A stretch of 64,000 nt of DNA from contig PHBO01000002.1 of NCBI GenBank assembly GCA_002840645.1, forward strand, positions 124,001 to 188,000, written 5' to 3'. Origin of the DNA: Candidatus Cloacimonetes bacterium HGW-Cloacimonetes-3. GTDB taxonomy: Bacteria; Cloacimonadota; Cloacimonadia; Cloacimonadales; Cloacimonadaceae. The first letter of the stretch is position 1. Each line of letters opens with the position of its first letter. The translations under genes were made by a program, and so were the position numbers. Shown here piece by piece: positions 18,489 through 26,589 of the stretch. A model generated the notes under the pieces. That model saw nothing but the letters and a program-made list of their open reading frames with translations, ran no database searches and was not told where the DNA came from.

Positions 18489-19397
18489 TCACAGGGTGAA
18501 AAGTAAAATAGAGATGATGCCTATCGCAGTGGGATATTTTAGGAAAAAGCGGATGGAATCCTCGGTGCGAAAACGAGGATAGGCAGCCCCCACAAATACG
18601 CTGAACATGTATATCCAGAAGGTCTTTAGCATCAGGCTGAACAGGTTTGTAGCTCCACCAAAAAACAGGTTCATAAACAGAATTAGCTTGGCACCGGCAA
18701 AGATACCACGGTTTGTGGCAAGCATGCCTAAAAATGAACTGTGATACTCTGTGGGCGGACCGATGGGTATTTCCTGCGGAGCAATAACCACCGAGAAGGG
18801 GTTGTACATATTCATGCCAAGCATAGAAATCATGGCAGCTATCACCGCCAGGGGATTGGTAAACAGCGTCCATTGTAAGAATCCACCTTGTTGGGCTGCG
18901 ATTATCTCGGTGATATTCAGTGTTCCATACTGAGCAACAAGGCTGATGACAGACAGCGCAAAGGGCACTTCAAAAGCGGTCATTTGAGCCAGTCCGCGGC
19001 TAACCGCCACCGCTGAATAGGGATGCCCGCCTTCACCTGCGCCCAGCGCCATGCCCAGCTGTCCGAAGAAGATGAAATACATCACTAACAACACATCTCC
19101 GCTCATGGAGAAGTTCGAGAAATATACCGAGCCGAAGATAACCGGAATGAACATGTAGGTGCCTATTCCACCTGCGATACGGAACACCGGACCAAGATAG
19201 AACATGATGCCATGGGTGATGGCAGTGCGCTTGGCATTGTTTTTGATGATATCTATAAACGGCTGCCAAACGGGAGGTCCCAATCTGCCTTGCACACGGG
19301 CAAATATCTTTTGGACGATTCCGTTAAGGGTAAGCCCCCAAACAGTCACCACGCCAAGGGAGATGAACGCCCAGATCAGTTTTAAGGTAATACTCAT
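18489..19397 (-). CDS. NuoH-like membrane subunit
   Basis: A 302-residue protein with about eight membrane helices and NuoH landmarks (KIFARVQGRLGPPVWQPF, EGGHPYSAVAVSRGLAQMT, ETxx-type loops, GMNMYNPFSVVIAPQEIPIGPPTEY, RFRTEDSIRFFLKYP). NuoH links the peripheral arm to the antiporter modules. The charged GAGEGG and FEVPF segments of the E-channel are present. It overlaps the upstream antiporter gene by one base. Confidence 0.9.
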   Translation of the reverse strand: MSITLKLIWAFISLGVVTVWGLTLNGIVQKIFARVQGRLGPPVWQPFIDIIKNNAKRTAITHGIMFYLGPVFRIAGGIGTYMFIPVIFGSVYFSNFSMSGDVLLVMYFIFFGQLGMALGAGEGGHPYSAVAVSRGLAQMTAFEVPFALSVISLVAQYGTLNITEIIAAQQGGFLQWTLFTNPLAVIAAMISMLGMNMYNPFSVVIAPQEIPIGPPTEYHSSFLGMLATNRGIFAGAKLILFMNLFFGGATNLFSLMLKTFWIYMFSVFVGAAYPRFRTEDSIRFFLKYPTAIGIISILLFTL

Positions 19398-22300
19398 TAT
19401 CTAACTCCCAACAACAAATACAGCGTTATCATATACAGAAAGATGTGTAATATATAGGTTTGCCCGTTACCGGTGTAGATTCTGGCAAGGGTGGCGGAGA
19501 TGGAATGCGTCCACTCTGATACGCCCTGATAGAAAGCAGTGGCACGAGGCTCTACCCAGAAACCCAGCGCTTTGAAGTAGTGCGCAAACATGTTGTAGGC
19601 ATAGTGGGTAGTCTCAGGTTTATAGGGACGCTCAGCAGCAAATACAATGTTGAATTGCTTCACTTTCTGGGTTTTGGCATTCACCAATAGCAACCAAAGC
19701 AGGGGGATAATAAACACACCCATGGTTACATACATCACCAGATTGCCGTTCCAGTTGCCATGTAAGGCAGGTGAATTTAGCACGATGTTATAGCCATCCC
19801 AGCTAAGCCAATCCGGCTTGGCGATATAGTTGCCAACTGCCTGGGAAAGTGGCTTGGTGATGAGATTTGGGAACATGGAGATAGCCATAATCGCCATGAT
19901 AAATATCCCCTGAGGGATGATAAGCCAGATAGGTGCTTCCTTCACATGGCTTTGATTTGGCTTTGCCTGACCAAGGAACACTGTGTGGATAAGCTTATAC
20001 AGATATAGGAAAGCTATGGCACTGGAAAAGAACACTAAGCCTGCTTGCAGATAGCGTCCTTGCTCCAACAGCGAAGTATAGATGAACCATTTTGAGCCGA
20101 AACCGCTTAAGGGGGGGACGCCGGAAACGGCAATAATGCCCATTAACACACTGATAAAGGCAATCGGCATCTTTTTTATCAAGCCACCCATTTCGTACAT
20201 ATTACGGGTTCCGGTACGCAGGAACACACTTGCCATCGCCATGAAGATAAGGGCTTTGAAGAACAGATGATTAACTGCCATATACAAGGCAGAAACCCAG
20301 CCCAGATGCGACATCAGCGATAAGCCGACCACTATGTAGCCAAGCTGACTCATACTGGAATAAGCCAACAGCAGTTTGGCATCTTCCTGTCTGGCAGCCA
20401 TAAGCGCACCGATGAAGGCAGTAAACACTCCCAGCCAGCCTAAGGCAATCATGCTTAAGCTATTAGATTTCACATATGATGAGATCATCATCAGGATTAG
20501 CAGCAAGCCAAACACACCTGCTTTGGAAAGCACGGAAGAAAGAATACTGGTGGTTTCGTCATCTGCTTCGGCGTAGGCAGAAGGAAGCCAGTAATGAACT
20601 CCCAGCGCACCCATTTTGATTAGGAATCCACCGGTCGCAAAGAGGGCGGCTACCCAGCCAATGGAGAGGAATCCTGCTTGCAGTATCAACGGATAACCGG
20701 GATAGGTGCTTGGCATCAGGCTAAGCCCAAAGAGCAACAGATAAGCTCCAAAGGTGGAAAAGACGATGTATAACAGGGCGGCATCTTTAGCCTTTTTCCC
20801 TCTTAGGATTAGCATGTATGAGGCAAGGGTCATCAGTTCCCAGGCGATGAACAGCTCCATCGTGGTAGAAGCTGTGATAAGGCTGCCAAAGGAAAATACA
20901 AGCATGGTTAGAAAAGGGAAAAAGCCTTCGGCTGCGCCATTGTAACGCATAAAGGCGAATAGCTGGGCAATGCTACCTCCCACCAGAATTACAGCAAAAA
21001 CTTGTCCCATCAGGGGAAGCGAGGGTAGCAGCATAAACCAAGCCCAATAGCTAAGCACTCCGATGGCTATAGCTCCCTTAAGCTTGGCGGGTGCATAATC
21101 TACCAGCCCAAACAACAGCAACGCCATAAGAGGATACACATTGAAAGCCCCCAAACCGGGATAGAGCTTGATTAGGAAGAAAGACGCAGTGGTTAAAAAT
21201 ATGGCAGAAATCATCGGAGCTAACATCTTACTGAAGGATTTGCTTAGTTCGCCGGGGTGCTCTTGCTTTACCGCAAAGCCAAGCCATCGCATCAGATACC
21301 CTACTTCCAACAGCGAACCGAGGAGCAAGCCTGCCAGCCATATCCATGCTTTGGTGGCGGTGAATATATGCACCAAATGCCACTTGGCAAAGAAGGCAGG
21401 GAAGGGGGGGAAGCCCATCAGGCCGATTACGAATACGCCGAATATAATAAGCAGTCCGCTATCCTTTTTCAATACACCCCAGGCACTTAAGTTGTCCTGT
21501 TTCACAATACCGGCAAGCCAAAACAAACCTGCTTTGGCGAAGAAATTGGTGAAGAACAGCCCCAGGGCGATTACCAGAATAATAGTATCTGGGAGTTTCA
21601 GCAGATACAAAGCCGCTATCACGAACACGAGCAAGCCGGATTGAGCTGTGGAAGAATAAGCTAACAGCCGTTTGGCATCTTTCTGCCTCAGGGCGATGAG
21701 ATTTGCAAACACAAAGCTCACCAAGCCTGCTCCGGCAAAGATGTTTAACATTTCAGGGATAAACAGTGGCAACAGCTTGTAGAACAAAAAAAGCATGGCA
21801 CCGGTTTGCACAGACGCAATAATAGCAGCCAGACCGCTATCCGCAGATTGGTAAAGATCGAGTGCCCATCCATTGGCAGGGAAGGGCTTAAGCTCTATAA
21901 ATACCCCTATAGCAACCATAAACAGTGCAACAAGGTATGCCGCTGAGGGAATATTCCCCATGGCTATCCATGTGTCTATATTCAGAGTGCCTGTGAAGCG
22001 GTAAACAAAGATTACACCAATTAAAAACAGTGCGCTTGCCAGTCCACCGGCGAGCATATACTTTATCCCCGCAATAAGCGAGTTCTTGGTTTGCTTCAAG
22101 CCGATTAGCGCATATGATGAGATAGATAGTATCTCCATAAATACGAAGGAATTAAAGATATCTCTTGTTAGTACCAGTCCGTTGGCACCGAGCAACATGG
22201 CAAGGTAAAGCGCAATGGCACCGGCTCCATGCTCCTTGAAGCGTTTAAACAGATAAACCCCGCCTAAAAGCCCAAACAGGTTCATCAAAGTGATGAGGAA

Positions 22301-22543
22301 GGCTTCCACGACTCCAAATCTTAATGCTATGGACAGTGGGGCAGGAAATCCTGCGCTATACACCATGGTTTGAGCATCAGGCATACTTTGGAGAAAATAA
22401 AGCTGCCAAGCTCCCAGTCCTGCGGCAAGGGCAAACACCACATACATGGTTCCAATGGCGAGCATACGGCTTAGCTTATCTATCAAAGCTGTAGCAAAGG
22501 CTGCCAACAGGAACATTGCCAAAATAATCATGGGATTTACCAT
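19397..22543 (-). CDS. Double antiporter subunit: two Mrp/Nuo-type modules fused
   Basis: A 1048-residue membrane protein made of two complete proton-antiporter modules. The first (about 1-490) has FMEILSISSYALIGLKQ, GIKYMLAGGLASALFLIG, KPFPANGWALDLYQSADSG and RLLAYSSTAQSG. The second (about 520-1048) has AWELMTLASYMLILRGKK, GALGVHYWLPSAYAEADDE and LLLAYSSMSQLGYIV. Each keeps the TM5 Glu and the Lys/His residues of the proton path. MrpA and MrpD, or NuoL/M/N, are normally separate genes; a direct head-to-tail fusion in one chain is unusual. The C-terminal 150 residues resemble the NuoL/MrpA tail. The gene overlaps both neighbours by a few bases. Confidence 0.85.
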   Translation of the reverse strand: MVNPMIILAMFLLAAFATALIDKLSRMLAIGTMYVVFALAAGLGAWQLYFLQSMPDAQTMVYSAGFPAPLSIALRFGVVEAFLITLMNLFGLLGGVYLFKRFKEHGAGAIALYLAMLLGANGLVLTRDIFNSFVFMEILSISSYALIGLKQTKNSLIAGIKYMLAGGLASALFLIGVIFVYRFTGTLNIDTWIAMGNIPSAAYLVALFMVAIGVFIELKPFPANGWALDLYQSADSGLAAIIASVQTGAMLFLFYKLLPLFIPEMLNIFAGAGLVSFVFANLIALRQKDAKRLLAYSSTAQSGLLVFVIAALYLLKLPDTIILVIALGLFFTNFFAKAGLFWLAGIVKQDNLSAWGVLKKDSGLLIIFGVFVIGLMGFPPFPAFFAKWHLVHIFTATKAWIWLAGLLLGSLLEVGYLMRWLGFAVKQEHPGELSKSFSKMLAPMISAIFLTTASFFLIKLYPGLGAFNVYPLMALLLFGLVDYAPAKLKGAIAIGVLSYWAWFMLLPSLPLMGQVFAVILVGGSIAQLFAFMRYNGAAEGFFPFLTMLVFSFGSLITASTTMELFIAWELMTLASYMLILRGKKAKDAALLYIVFSTFGAYLLLFGLSLMPSTYPGYPLILQAGFLSIGWVAALFATGGFLIKMGALGVHYWLPSAYAEADDETTSILSSVLSKAGVFGLLLILMMISSYVKSNSLSMIALGWLGVFTAFIGALMAARQEDAKLLLAYSSMSQLGYIVVGLSLMSHLGWVSALYMAVNHLFFKALIFMAMASVFLRTGTRNMYEMGGLIKKMPIAFISVLMGIIAVSGVPPLSGFGSKWFIYTSLLEQGRYLQAGLVFFSSAIAFLYLYKLIHTVFLGQAKPNQSHVKEAPIWLIIPQGIFIMAIMAISMFPNLITKPLSQAVGNYIAKPDWLSWDGYNIVLNSPALHGNWNGNLVMYVTMGVFIIPLLWLLLVNAKTQKVKQFNIVFAAERPYKPETTHYAYNMFAHYFKALGFWVEPRATAFYQGVSEWTHSISATLARIYTGNGQTYILHIFLYMITLYLLLGVR

Positions 22544-22908
22544 TTAAGCTCCTCATAATCATCTATATTCAGGCTGCCACTTACCTTGTAGAGCCTGATC
22601 GCAAAGCTTAAAAGCAACGCTGTTACAGCCAGCCCGATAACTATGGCGGTAAGCACCAAAGCAGAAGGTACGGGATCAACGATAAGGGAGTTTACATGCA
22701 CGGCACCGCTGATGTCCGAGCTTGTATTTACTGCGCTGTCTATGATAGGCGCAGTGGCATTTTTTATATATCCAATGGCAACGATTATCATGTGTACTCC
22801 GGTATCCACAATAGAAAAGCCGATAATAATCCTGATTATGTTTTTGCGGGTTAGCATTGCCCAAATACCAATAATAATCAGCAGAACACCACTTATTAAC
22901 ACCAACAT
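22537..22908 (-). CDS. MrpC/NuoK-like subunit
   Basis: A 123-residue protein with three helices (GVLLIIIGIWAMLTRKNIIRIIIGFSIVDTGVHMIIVAIGYI, then ALVLTAIVIGLAVTALLLSFAIRLY), the MnhC/MrpC pattern. The family's DP-ALVLTAIVIG signature is intact. It overlaps the next gene by 7 bases and the previous by one, as usual in mrp operons. Confidence 0.88.
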   Translation of the reverse strand: MLVLISGVLLIIIGIWAMLTRKNIIRIIIGFSIVDTGVHMIIVAIGYIKNATAPIIDSAVNTSSDISGAVHVNSLIVDPVPSALVLTAIVIGLAVTALLLSFAIRLYKVSGSLNIDDYEELKW

Positions 22909-23603
22909 TATTTCTCTCCTCCTGTCTGCATAGAATCTATAACGCTTGAAAGCTCAGAGCCAACTTTCAAACCAATAAGGCTGTAGATAATGGGCACTGC
23001 TCCCGATGAGAACAAGCTAAGCCACTCTCCCTTAGGTAAAAACCGCGGGTCTAAGAATGAATCGAAGCCAATTAGCAACAAGCCTGTCAAAGCCATTAAC
23101 ACATAACCGACACCGGACAATGACTCCACGAAATGGATCAGGTTGTGCGAGAAACTGAACTCCTTGCATGCCAATACCATTAACAATATTCCGGATGCCA
23201 TCACCACACCTCCCTGAAAACCTCCGCCGGGGCTAAGGTGTCCATGAGTGAAGATATACACGCCAAACACAATTATCAGGGGCGCAAGAAATGAAGCACC
23301 AATACGCAGAATTTCAGAGCCTTGCCGCCTGAAGATAGCTTCATGATTTCTCTTTCTTAACAGGAATCCTACTCCGGCAGTAGCCAGAAACAGCACGGTA
23401 ACTTCGCCCAGAGTATCCAGCCCACGATAGGAAACCACAATTGCAGTAACCACATTCGGCATATTCAAGTCGTTTACAGAGCTTGAAACATAGGCTTCCG
23501 CAAGGGGGTTAAGCCGGGTGGGAGTACTGAATTCCATAACTAAAGGAAAAAACATGTAGCCTATCCCAAGAAGTGCCAAGAACGTAAGCAGGTATTTAAT
23601 CAT
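22908..23603 (-). CDS. MbhE-MrpB fusion subunit
   Basis: A 231-residue membrane protein. The first 85 residues look like MbhE (PNVVTAIVVSYRGLDTLGEVTVLFLATAGV); the rest is MrpB (SFLAPLIIVFGVYIFTHGHLSPGGGFQGGVVMASG). Such MbhE-B fusions occur in Mbh/Mbx-type Mrp modules. It belongs to the ion-translocating arm. Confidence 0.87.
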   Translation of the reverse strand: MIKYLLTFLALLGIGYMFFPLVMEFSTPTRLNPLAEAYVSSSVNDLNMPNVVTAIVVSYRGLDTLGEVTVLFLATAGVGFLLRKRNHEAIFRRQGSEILRIGASFLAPLIIVFGVYIFTHGHLSPGGGFQGGVVMASGILLMVLACKEFSFSHNLIHFVESLSGVGYVLMALTGLLLIGFDSFLDPRFLPKGEWLSLFSSGAVPIIYSLIGLKVGSELSSVIDSMQTGGEK

Positions 23604-23844
23604 CTTCGCCTCCCTTCACATGCTTCAAAGCATATAAGAACACCACAGTGGTAAGACCTGCTCCAATGGTTGCTTCGGTCATAGCCACATCCGGAGCTGC
23701 TAAGATGAGATAGATGATGGAGGCGGAAAGGCTAATAATCCCCGATGCGATAACGGCGTTCAGGGTTTTCTTTGTTAGCACCGCATATATCGCAGCCAAA
23801 ATGCTAAGCACAGCTAACAGGATTAATGCAAATAAATTAGGCAT
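23596..23844 (-). CDS. MbhD-like (DUF4040) subunit
   Basis: Start chosen at the second of two adjacent ATGs (23844), seven bases after GAGGAG; the track start is too early. The 82-residue protein has two to three helices with the DUF4040 core (LILAAPDVAMTEATIGAGLTTVVFLYAL), equivalent to a piece of MrpA and to NuoJ. Overlaps both neighbours slightly. Confidence 0.85.
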   Translation of the reverse strand: MPNLFALILLAVLSILAAIYAVLTKKTLNAVIASGIISLSASIIYLILAAPDVAMTEATIGAGLTTVVFLYALKHVKGGEDD

Positions 23845-24175
23845 CATGCTTCTCCTCTGTTTCATCGTCCTTCAAATTGTCTCGTAAGGAGATATCTGTC
23901 AGCTTAATCCCTGCGAAATGCGCAGCCCTGGCAAGAGCATGGGAACTGATAGGATTGGTAAACAAGATAAACAGAATCAATATGATAAGTTTGGGTAACC
24001 ATTCCGGTGTGGCAATCCCAACACCGATTAAGGATAGCATAGAGCCCATGGTGGTGGCTTTAGTACCTGCCTGCATACGGTTGTAAACATCAGGCATCCT
24101 AAGCACACCCATTGAACCCAGGAACAGAAACAGAGCACCAAGCAAGGTTATAAGGGAGGCAATAAGCATAATCAT
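23837..24175 (-). CDS. MrpG subunit
   Basis: A 112-residue protein with the MnhG/MrpG pattern (GALFLFLGSMGVLRMPDVYNRMQAGTKATTMGSMLSLIG, FTNPISSHALARAAHFAG). Three helices and a charged C-terminal tail. It overlaps mrpF by four bases (ATGA type). Confidence 0.9.
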   Translation of the reverse strand: MIMLIASLITLLGALFLFLGSMGVLRMPDVYNRMQAGTKATTMGSMLSLIGVGIATPEWLPKLIILILFILFTNPISSHALARAAHFAGIKLTDISLRDNLKDDETEEKHDA

Positions 24176-24441
24176 AGCCCACCCTCCAAGTATCTGGCGA
24201 TGGCAAGTACGCCCAGAAAGCTTAATAAACCATATACCATAGCAACATCCAAATAGATAATTCTGCCCATCTTCAGAGCAATAAAGATGATTAGCACAAT
24301 CCCGCAGATTGTCATGGCATCCAATGCCACTACTCTGTCTGCCGGGCTGGGTCCCATCAAAAAGCGGATGAAGCTCAAAATTATAGATATCAGGGTGATA
24401 TAGAATGCGGCGTTAAAAAAGATGAGGCTCAGGTTATCCAA
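24172..24441 (-). CDS. MrpF subunit
   Basis: An 89-residue, three-helix protein with the MnhF/MrpF motif (FLMGPSPADRVVALDAMTICGI, YLDVAMVYGLLSFLGVLAIARYL). Overlaps mrpE by 8 bases. Confidence 0.9.
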   Translation of the reverse strand: MDNLSLIFFNAAFYITLISIILSFIRFLMGPSPADRVVALDAMTICGIVLIIFIALKMGRIIYLDVAMVYGLLSFLGVLAIARYLEGGL

Positions 24442-24928
24442 AAATCACCTCCAAGTGCCTTTCAAACTTGCTTACGATTGCCTCGGTGGCAGTATCAATG
24501 TCGTCAGTTTTAATATCTATCCAGTGGATATAGAGGAATTCATCTCTGATTTCCACCGTCATCGTTCCGGGTGTAAGGGTGATAGAATTAGCCAAAATAG
24601 TTCTGCCTATACCGCTTTTTAGCTTGGTGCGAACCTTCACGATACCGGGGTTTATGGGCAAGGTAGGTGACAGCACTCTGCCGGCAACATCTATCGAACT
24701 TTTTATCAGTTCTATCAAGAAAACGAAAATGTAGCGCACACTGCAATAAAGACTCTTGGGATTTATTCTAAAATCTCCAAGTATCACTAACTTGTTAGAG
24801 AAAACCAGGCTAACCAGAATTGCAGTGACAGAGCCAACAATCAATTCGTCATAATAAAACCCGGTTAAAATCAGCCATAATCCCATTAAGATCAAGTAGC
24901 TAATTATAAACGCTTTAACTCTGCGCAT
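24434..24928 (-). CDS. MrpE subunit, first gene of the operon
   Basis: The ATG at 24928 has a GGAGGT site; the track start at 25123 adds 65 unsupported residues. The 164-residue protein matches MrpE: two helices, then IELIKSSIDVAGRVL, LANSITLTPGTMTVEI and FLYIHWID. It opens a 12-gene operon that ends at 14334. Order E-F-G-D'-E'B-C-(D+A)-H-B-C-D-I/GltD puts the sodium/proton antiporter module before the redox module. Confidence 0.88.
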   Translation of the reverse strand: MRRVKAFIISYLILMGLWLILTGFYYDELIVGSVTAILVSLVFSNKLVILGDFRINPKSLYCSVRYIFVFLIELIKSSIDVAGRVLSPTLPINPGIVKVRTKLKSGIGRTILANSITLTPGTMTVEIRDEFLYIHWIDIKTDDIDTATEAIVSKFERHLEVIFG

Positions 24929-25223
24929 TAAACCTCCAGGCAATGTGTTATAATATAATAGTAACTCATCTGAAGGAGGAAGCAAAATAAATAATACAGT
25001 TAACGTTAATATCCATCCACGGTAAACCATTTTGGGTATCAAAGGATGCTTCTTAACGTAATTGTATATGTGATTCCTCCTTCCTTGCTTTTCAATGAGA
25101 GTATAAAACCGGCACACTTTCAAGTTATAAGGACAGAAAATTCAACACCTATCTTAGGATAAAGCATCCCGCCTGTAACCATGGGTATTGTGTGCTTACT
25201 ACTTTCACTGCCCTTGCTTGTAT

Positions 25224-25306
25224 CTCTTATACTTCCATAACAATCCTCTAATACATCCCTAATGGCGTTAGGGAATCGTTAGGGAATTGTTATGGAAGTA
25301 TAAGAG
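25224..25306. repeat. Long palindrome (family A, copy 2, reversed)
   Basis: Perfect 21-bp outer arms (25224-25244 with 25286-25306; core TCTTATACTTCCATAACAAT) enclose inner arms TCCCTAA/TTAGGGA around TGGCG. Outer flanks CCTTGCT/AGCAAGG extend it to about 105 bp. The centre and TTAGGGAAT repeats match the copy at 3702-3746, in the other orientation. It lies between the divergent Mrp operon and the tRNA genes, so it is not a terminator for either. The rest of 25124-25381 shows nothing else. Confidence 0.78.
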
Positions 25307-25381
25307 AAAATAGCAAGGACAAGGTAGGGAAAGCGAAAGTTATTGACAGAAATCCCCCTCGCAAGTTTTTGGGTGCATCTG

Positions 25382-25459
<78 letters not shown>

Positions 25460-25478
25460 GTATAATGTTTTACAGTGT

Positions 25479-25554
25479 GGGCGCTTAGCTCAGCTGGGAG
25501 AGCGCTTGCTTTACACGCAAGTGGTCGGGGGTTCGAGTCCCTTAGCGCCCACCA
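25479..25554 (+). tRNA. tRNA-Val (UAC)
   Basis: Acceptor GGGCGCT/AGCGCCC with encoded CCA, anticodon stem CTTGC/GCAAG around TTTACAC (anticodon TAC), and T-loop GTTCGAGTC. Nineteen bases after tRNA-Pro, so probably one transcript. Confidence 0.95.
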
Positions 25555-25617
25555 CACTTTAGAAAACAAGTAATCGGGTTAGAATATGCTCCCTGCAAAA
25601 GCAACAAATGGGGATGG

Positions 25618-26589
25618 ATGAAGATAGCAATCACCGGTGCCAATGGCTTTGTAGGCAGCAACCTTGTAAGTGCTCTCCAAGCAGAAGGTCATGAAGTTCT
25701 TGCCTTGGTTCGCTCCGTGGCATCATCTCAATTATTAGATAATCTTGTAAAAACTGTTGTGGTCAATTATGAAGATATGGCAAATCTTTATTCTGCCTTA
25801 CTTGATTGCGATGTAGTAATTCATAATGCAGGGAAAACCAAAGCCCTTTATCCAGAAGAAATGATGGCTACTAACGTGGGAATCACGGAGAATATAATAA
25901 TTGCCATTAATTCTATTGATAAGCCTGTTCAGCTTATTTACATCAGTTCCCAGGCGGCTTCCCGTCCCAGCTATGGAAATGTTCCCGTGAAGGAAAGTGA
26001 TAAACCCTCTCCCCTCACCAGTTATGGGAGGAGTAAGCTTGCCGCAGAAGTGCTGATTCGCAGAACTTGCAACAAGCCTTTCACCATTATCCGCCCTTGC
26101 GCAGTATATGGTTTTGGTGATAAGGACTTTCTTTCCTTGTTCAAGATGGTTCGTTTGGGTTTCAGTATCAGCATTGGTAGGGAAGACAGGATGATGAATA
26201 TGATCTATGTAAATGAATTGGCATCCTTTATCATCCTATGCTTGCAAAACCCTGCTGCTTTTGGCGAAACTTTTTTTGCCACGGACGGGCAGACTTACCG
26301 TCAGAGCGATGTTCTTGCCTATATTGCTTTGGCATTACACAAAAAACCTGTTAAACTGGTGATTCCCAATCTTATTGCAAAGCTCCTCTTCTACAGCGTG
26401 GGTGCTTTTGGTAAGATTTTTAGCGTGCCGATGCTGATGAATAAAGACAAGATGAAAGAAGTTTTAGCTGAAGGCTGGCTGGCAGATTCAAGCAAAGCCA
26501 AAGAGATACTGGGATGGAATCCCCAACCAGACCTGAAACTACACATATTGGAGACGGCAAAATGCTACAAAAAACTTGGCTGGCTATAG
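25618..26589 (+). CDS. NAD-dependent epimerase/dehydratase family protein
   Basis: A 323-residue extended short-chain dehydrogenase: NAD-binding ITGANGFVGSNL at residue 4, and the catalytic YxxxK as SYGRSKLAAEVL near residue 140. The C-terminal part resembles UDP-sugar epimerases or 3-beta-HSD-like enzymes. The substrate is not clear; sugar nucleotide or sterol-like lipid are both possible. The next gene starts inside its 3' end, which implies coupled translation. Confidence 0.85.
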   Translation: MKIAITGANGFVGSNLVSALQAEGHEVLALVRSVASSQLLDNLVKTVVVNYEDMANLYSALLDCDVVIHNAGKTKALYPEEMMATNVGITENIIIAINSIDKPVQLIYISSQAASRPSYGNVPVKESDKPSPLTSYGRSKLAAEVLIRRTCNKPFTIIRPCAVYGFGDKDFLSLFKMVRLGFSISIGREDRMMNMIYVNELASFIILCLQNPAAFGETFFATDGQTYRQSDVLAYIALALHKKPVKLVIPNLIAKLLFYSVGAFGKIFSVPMLMNKDKMKEVLAEGWLADSSKAKEILGWNPQPDLKLHILETAKCYKKLGWL

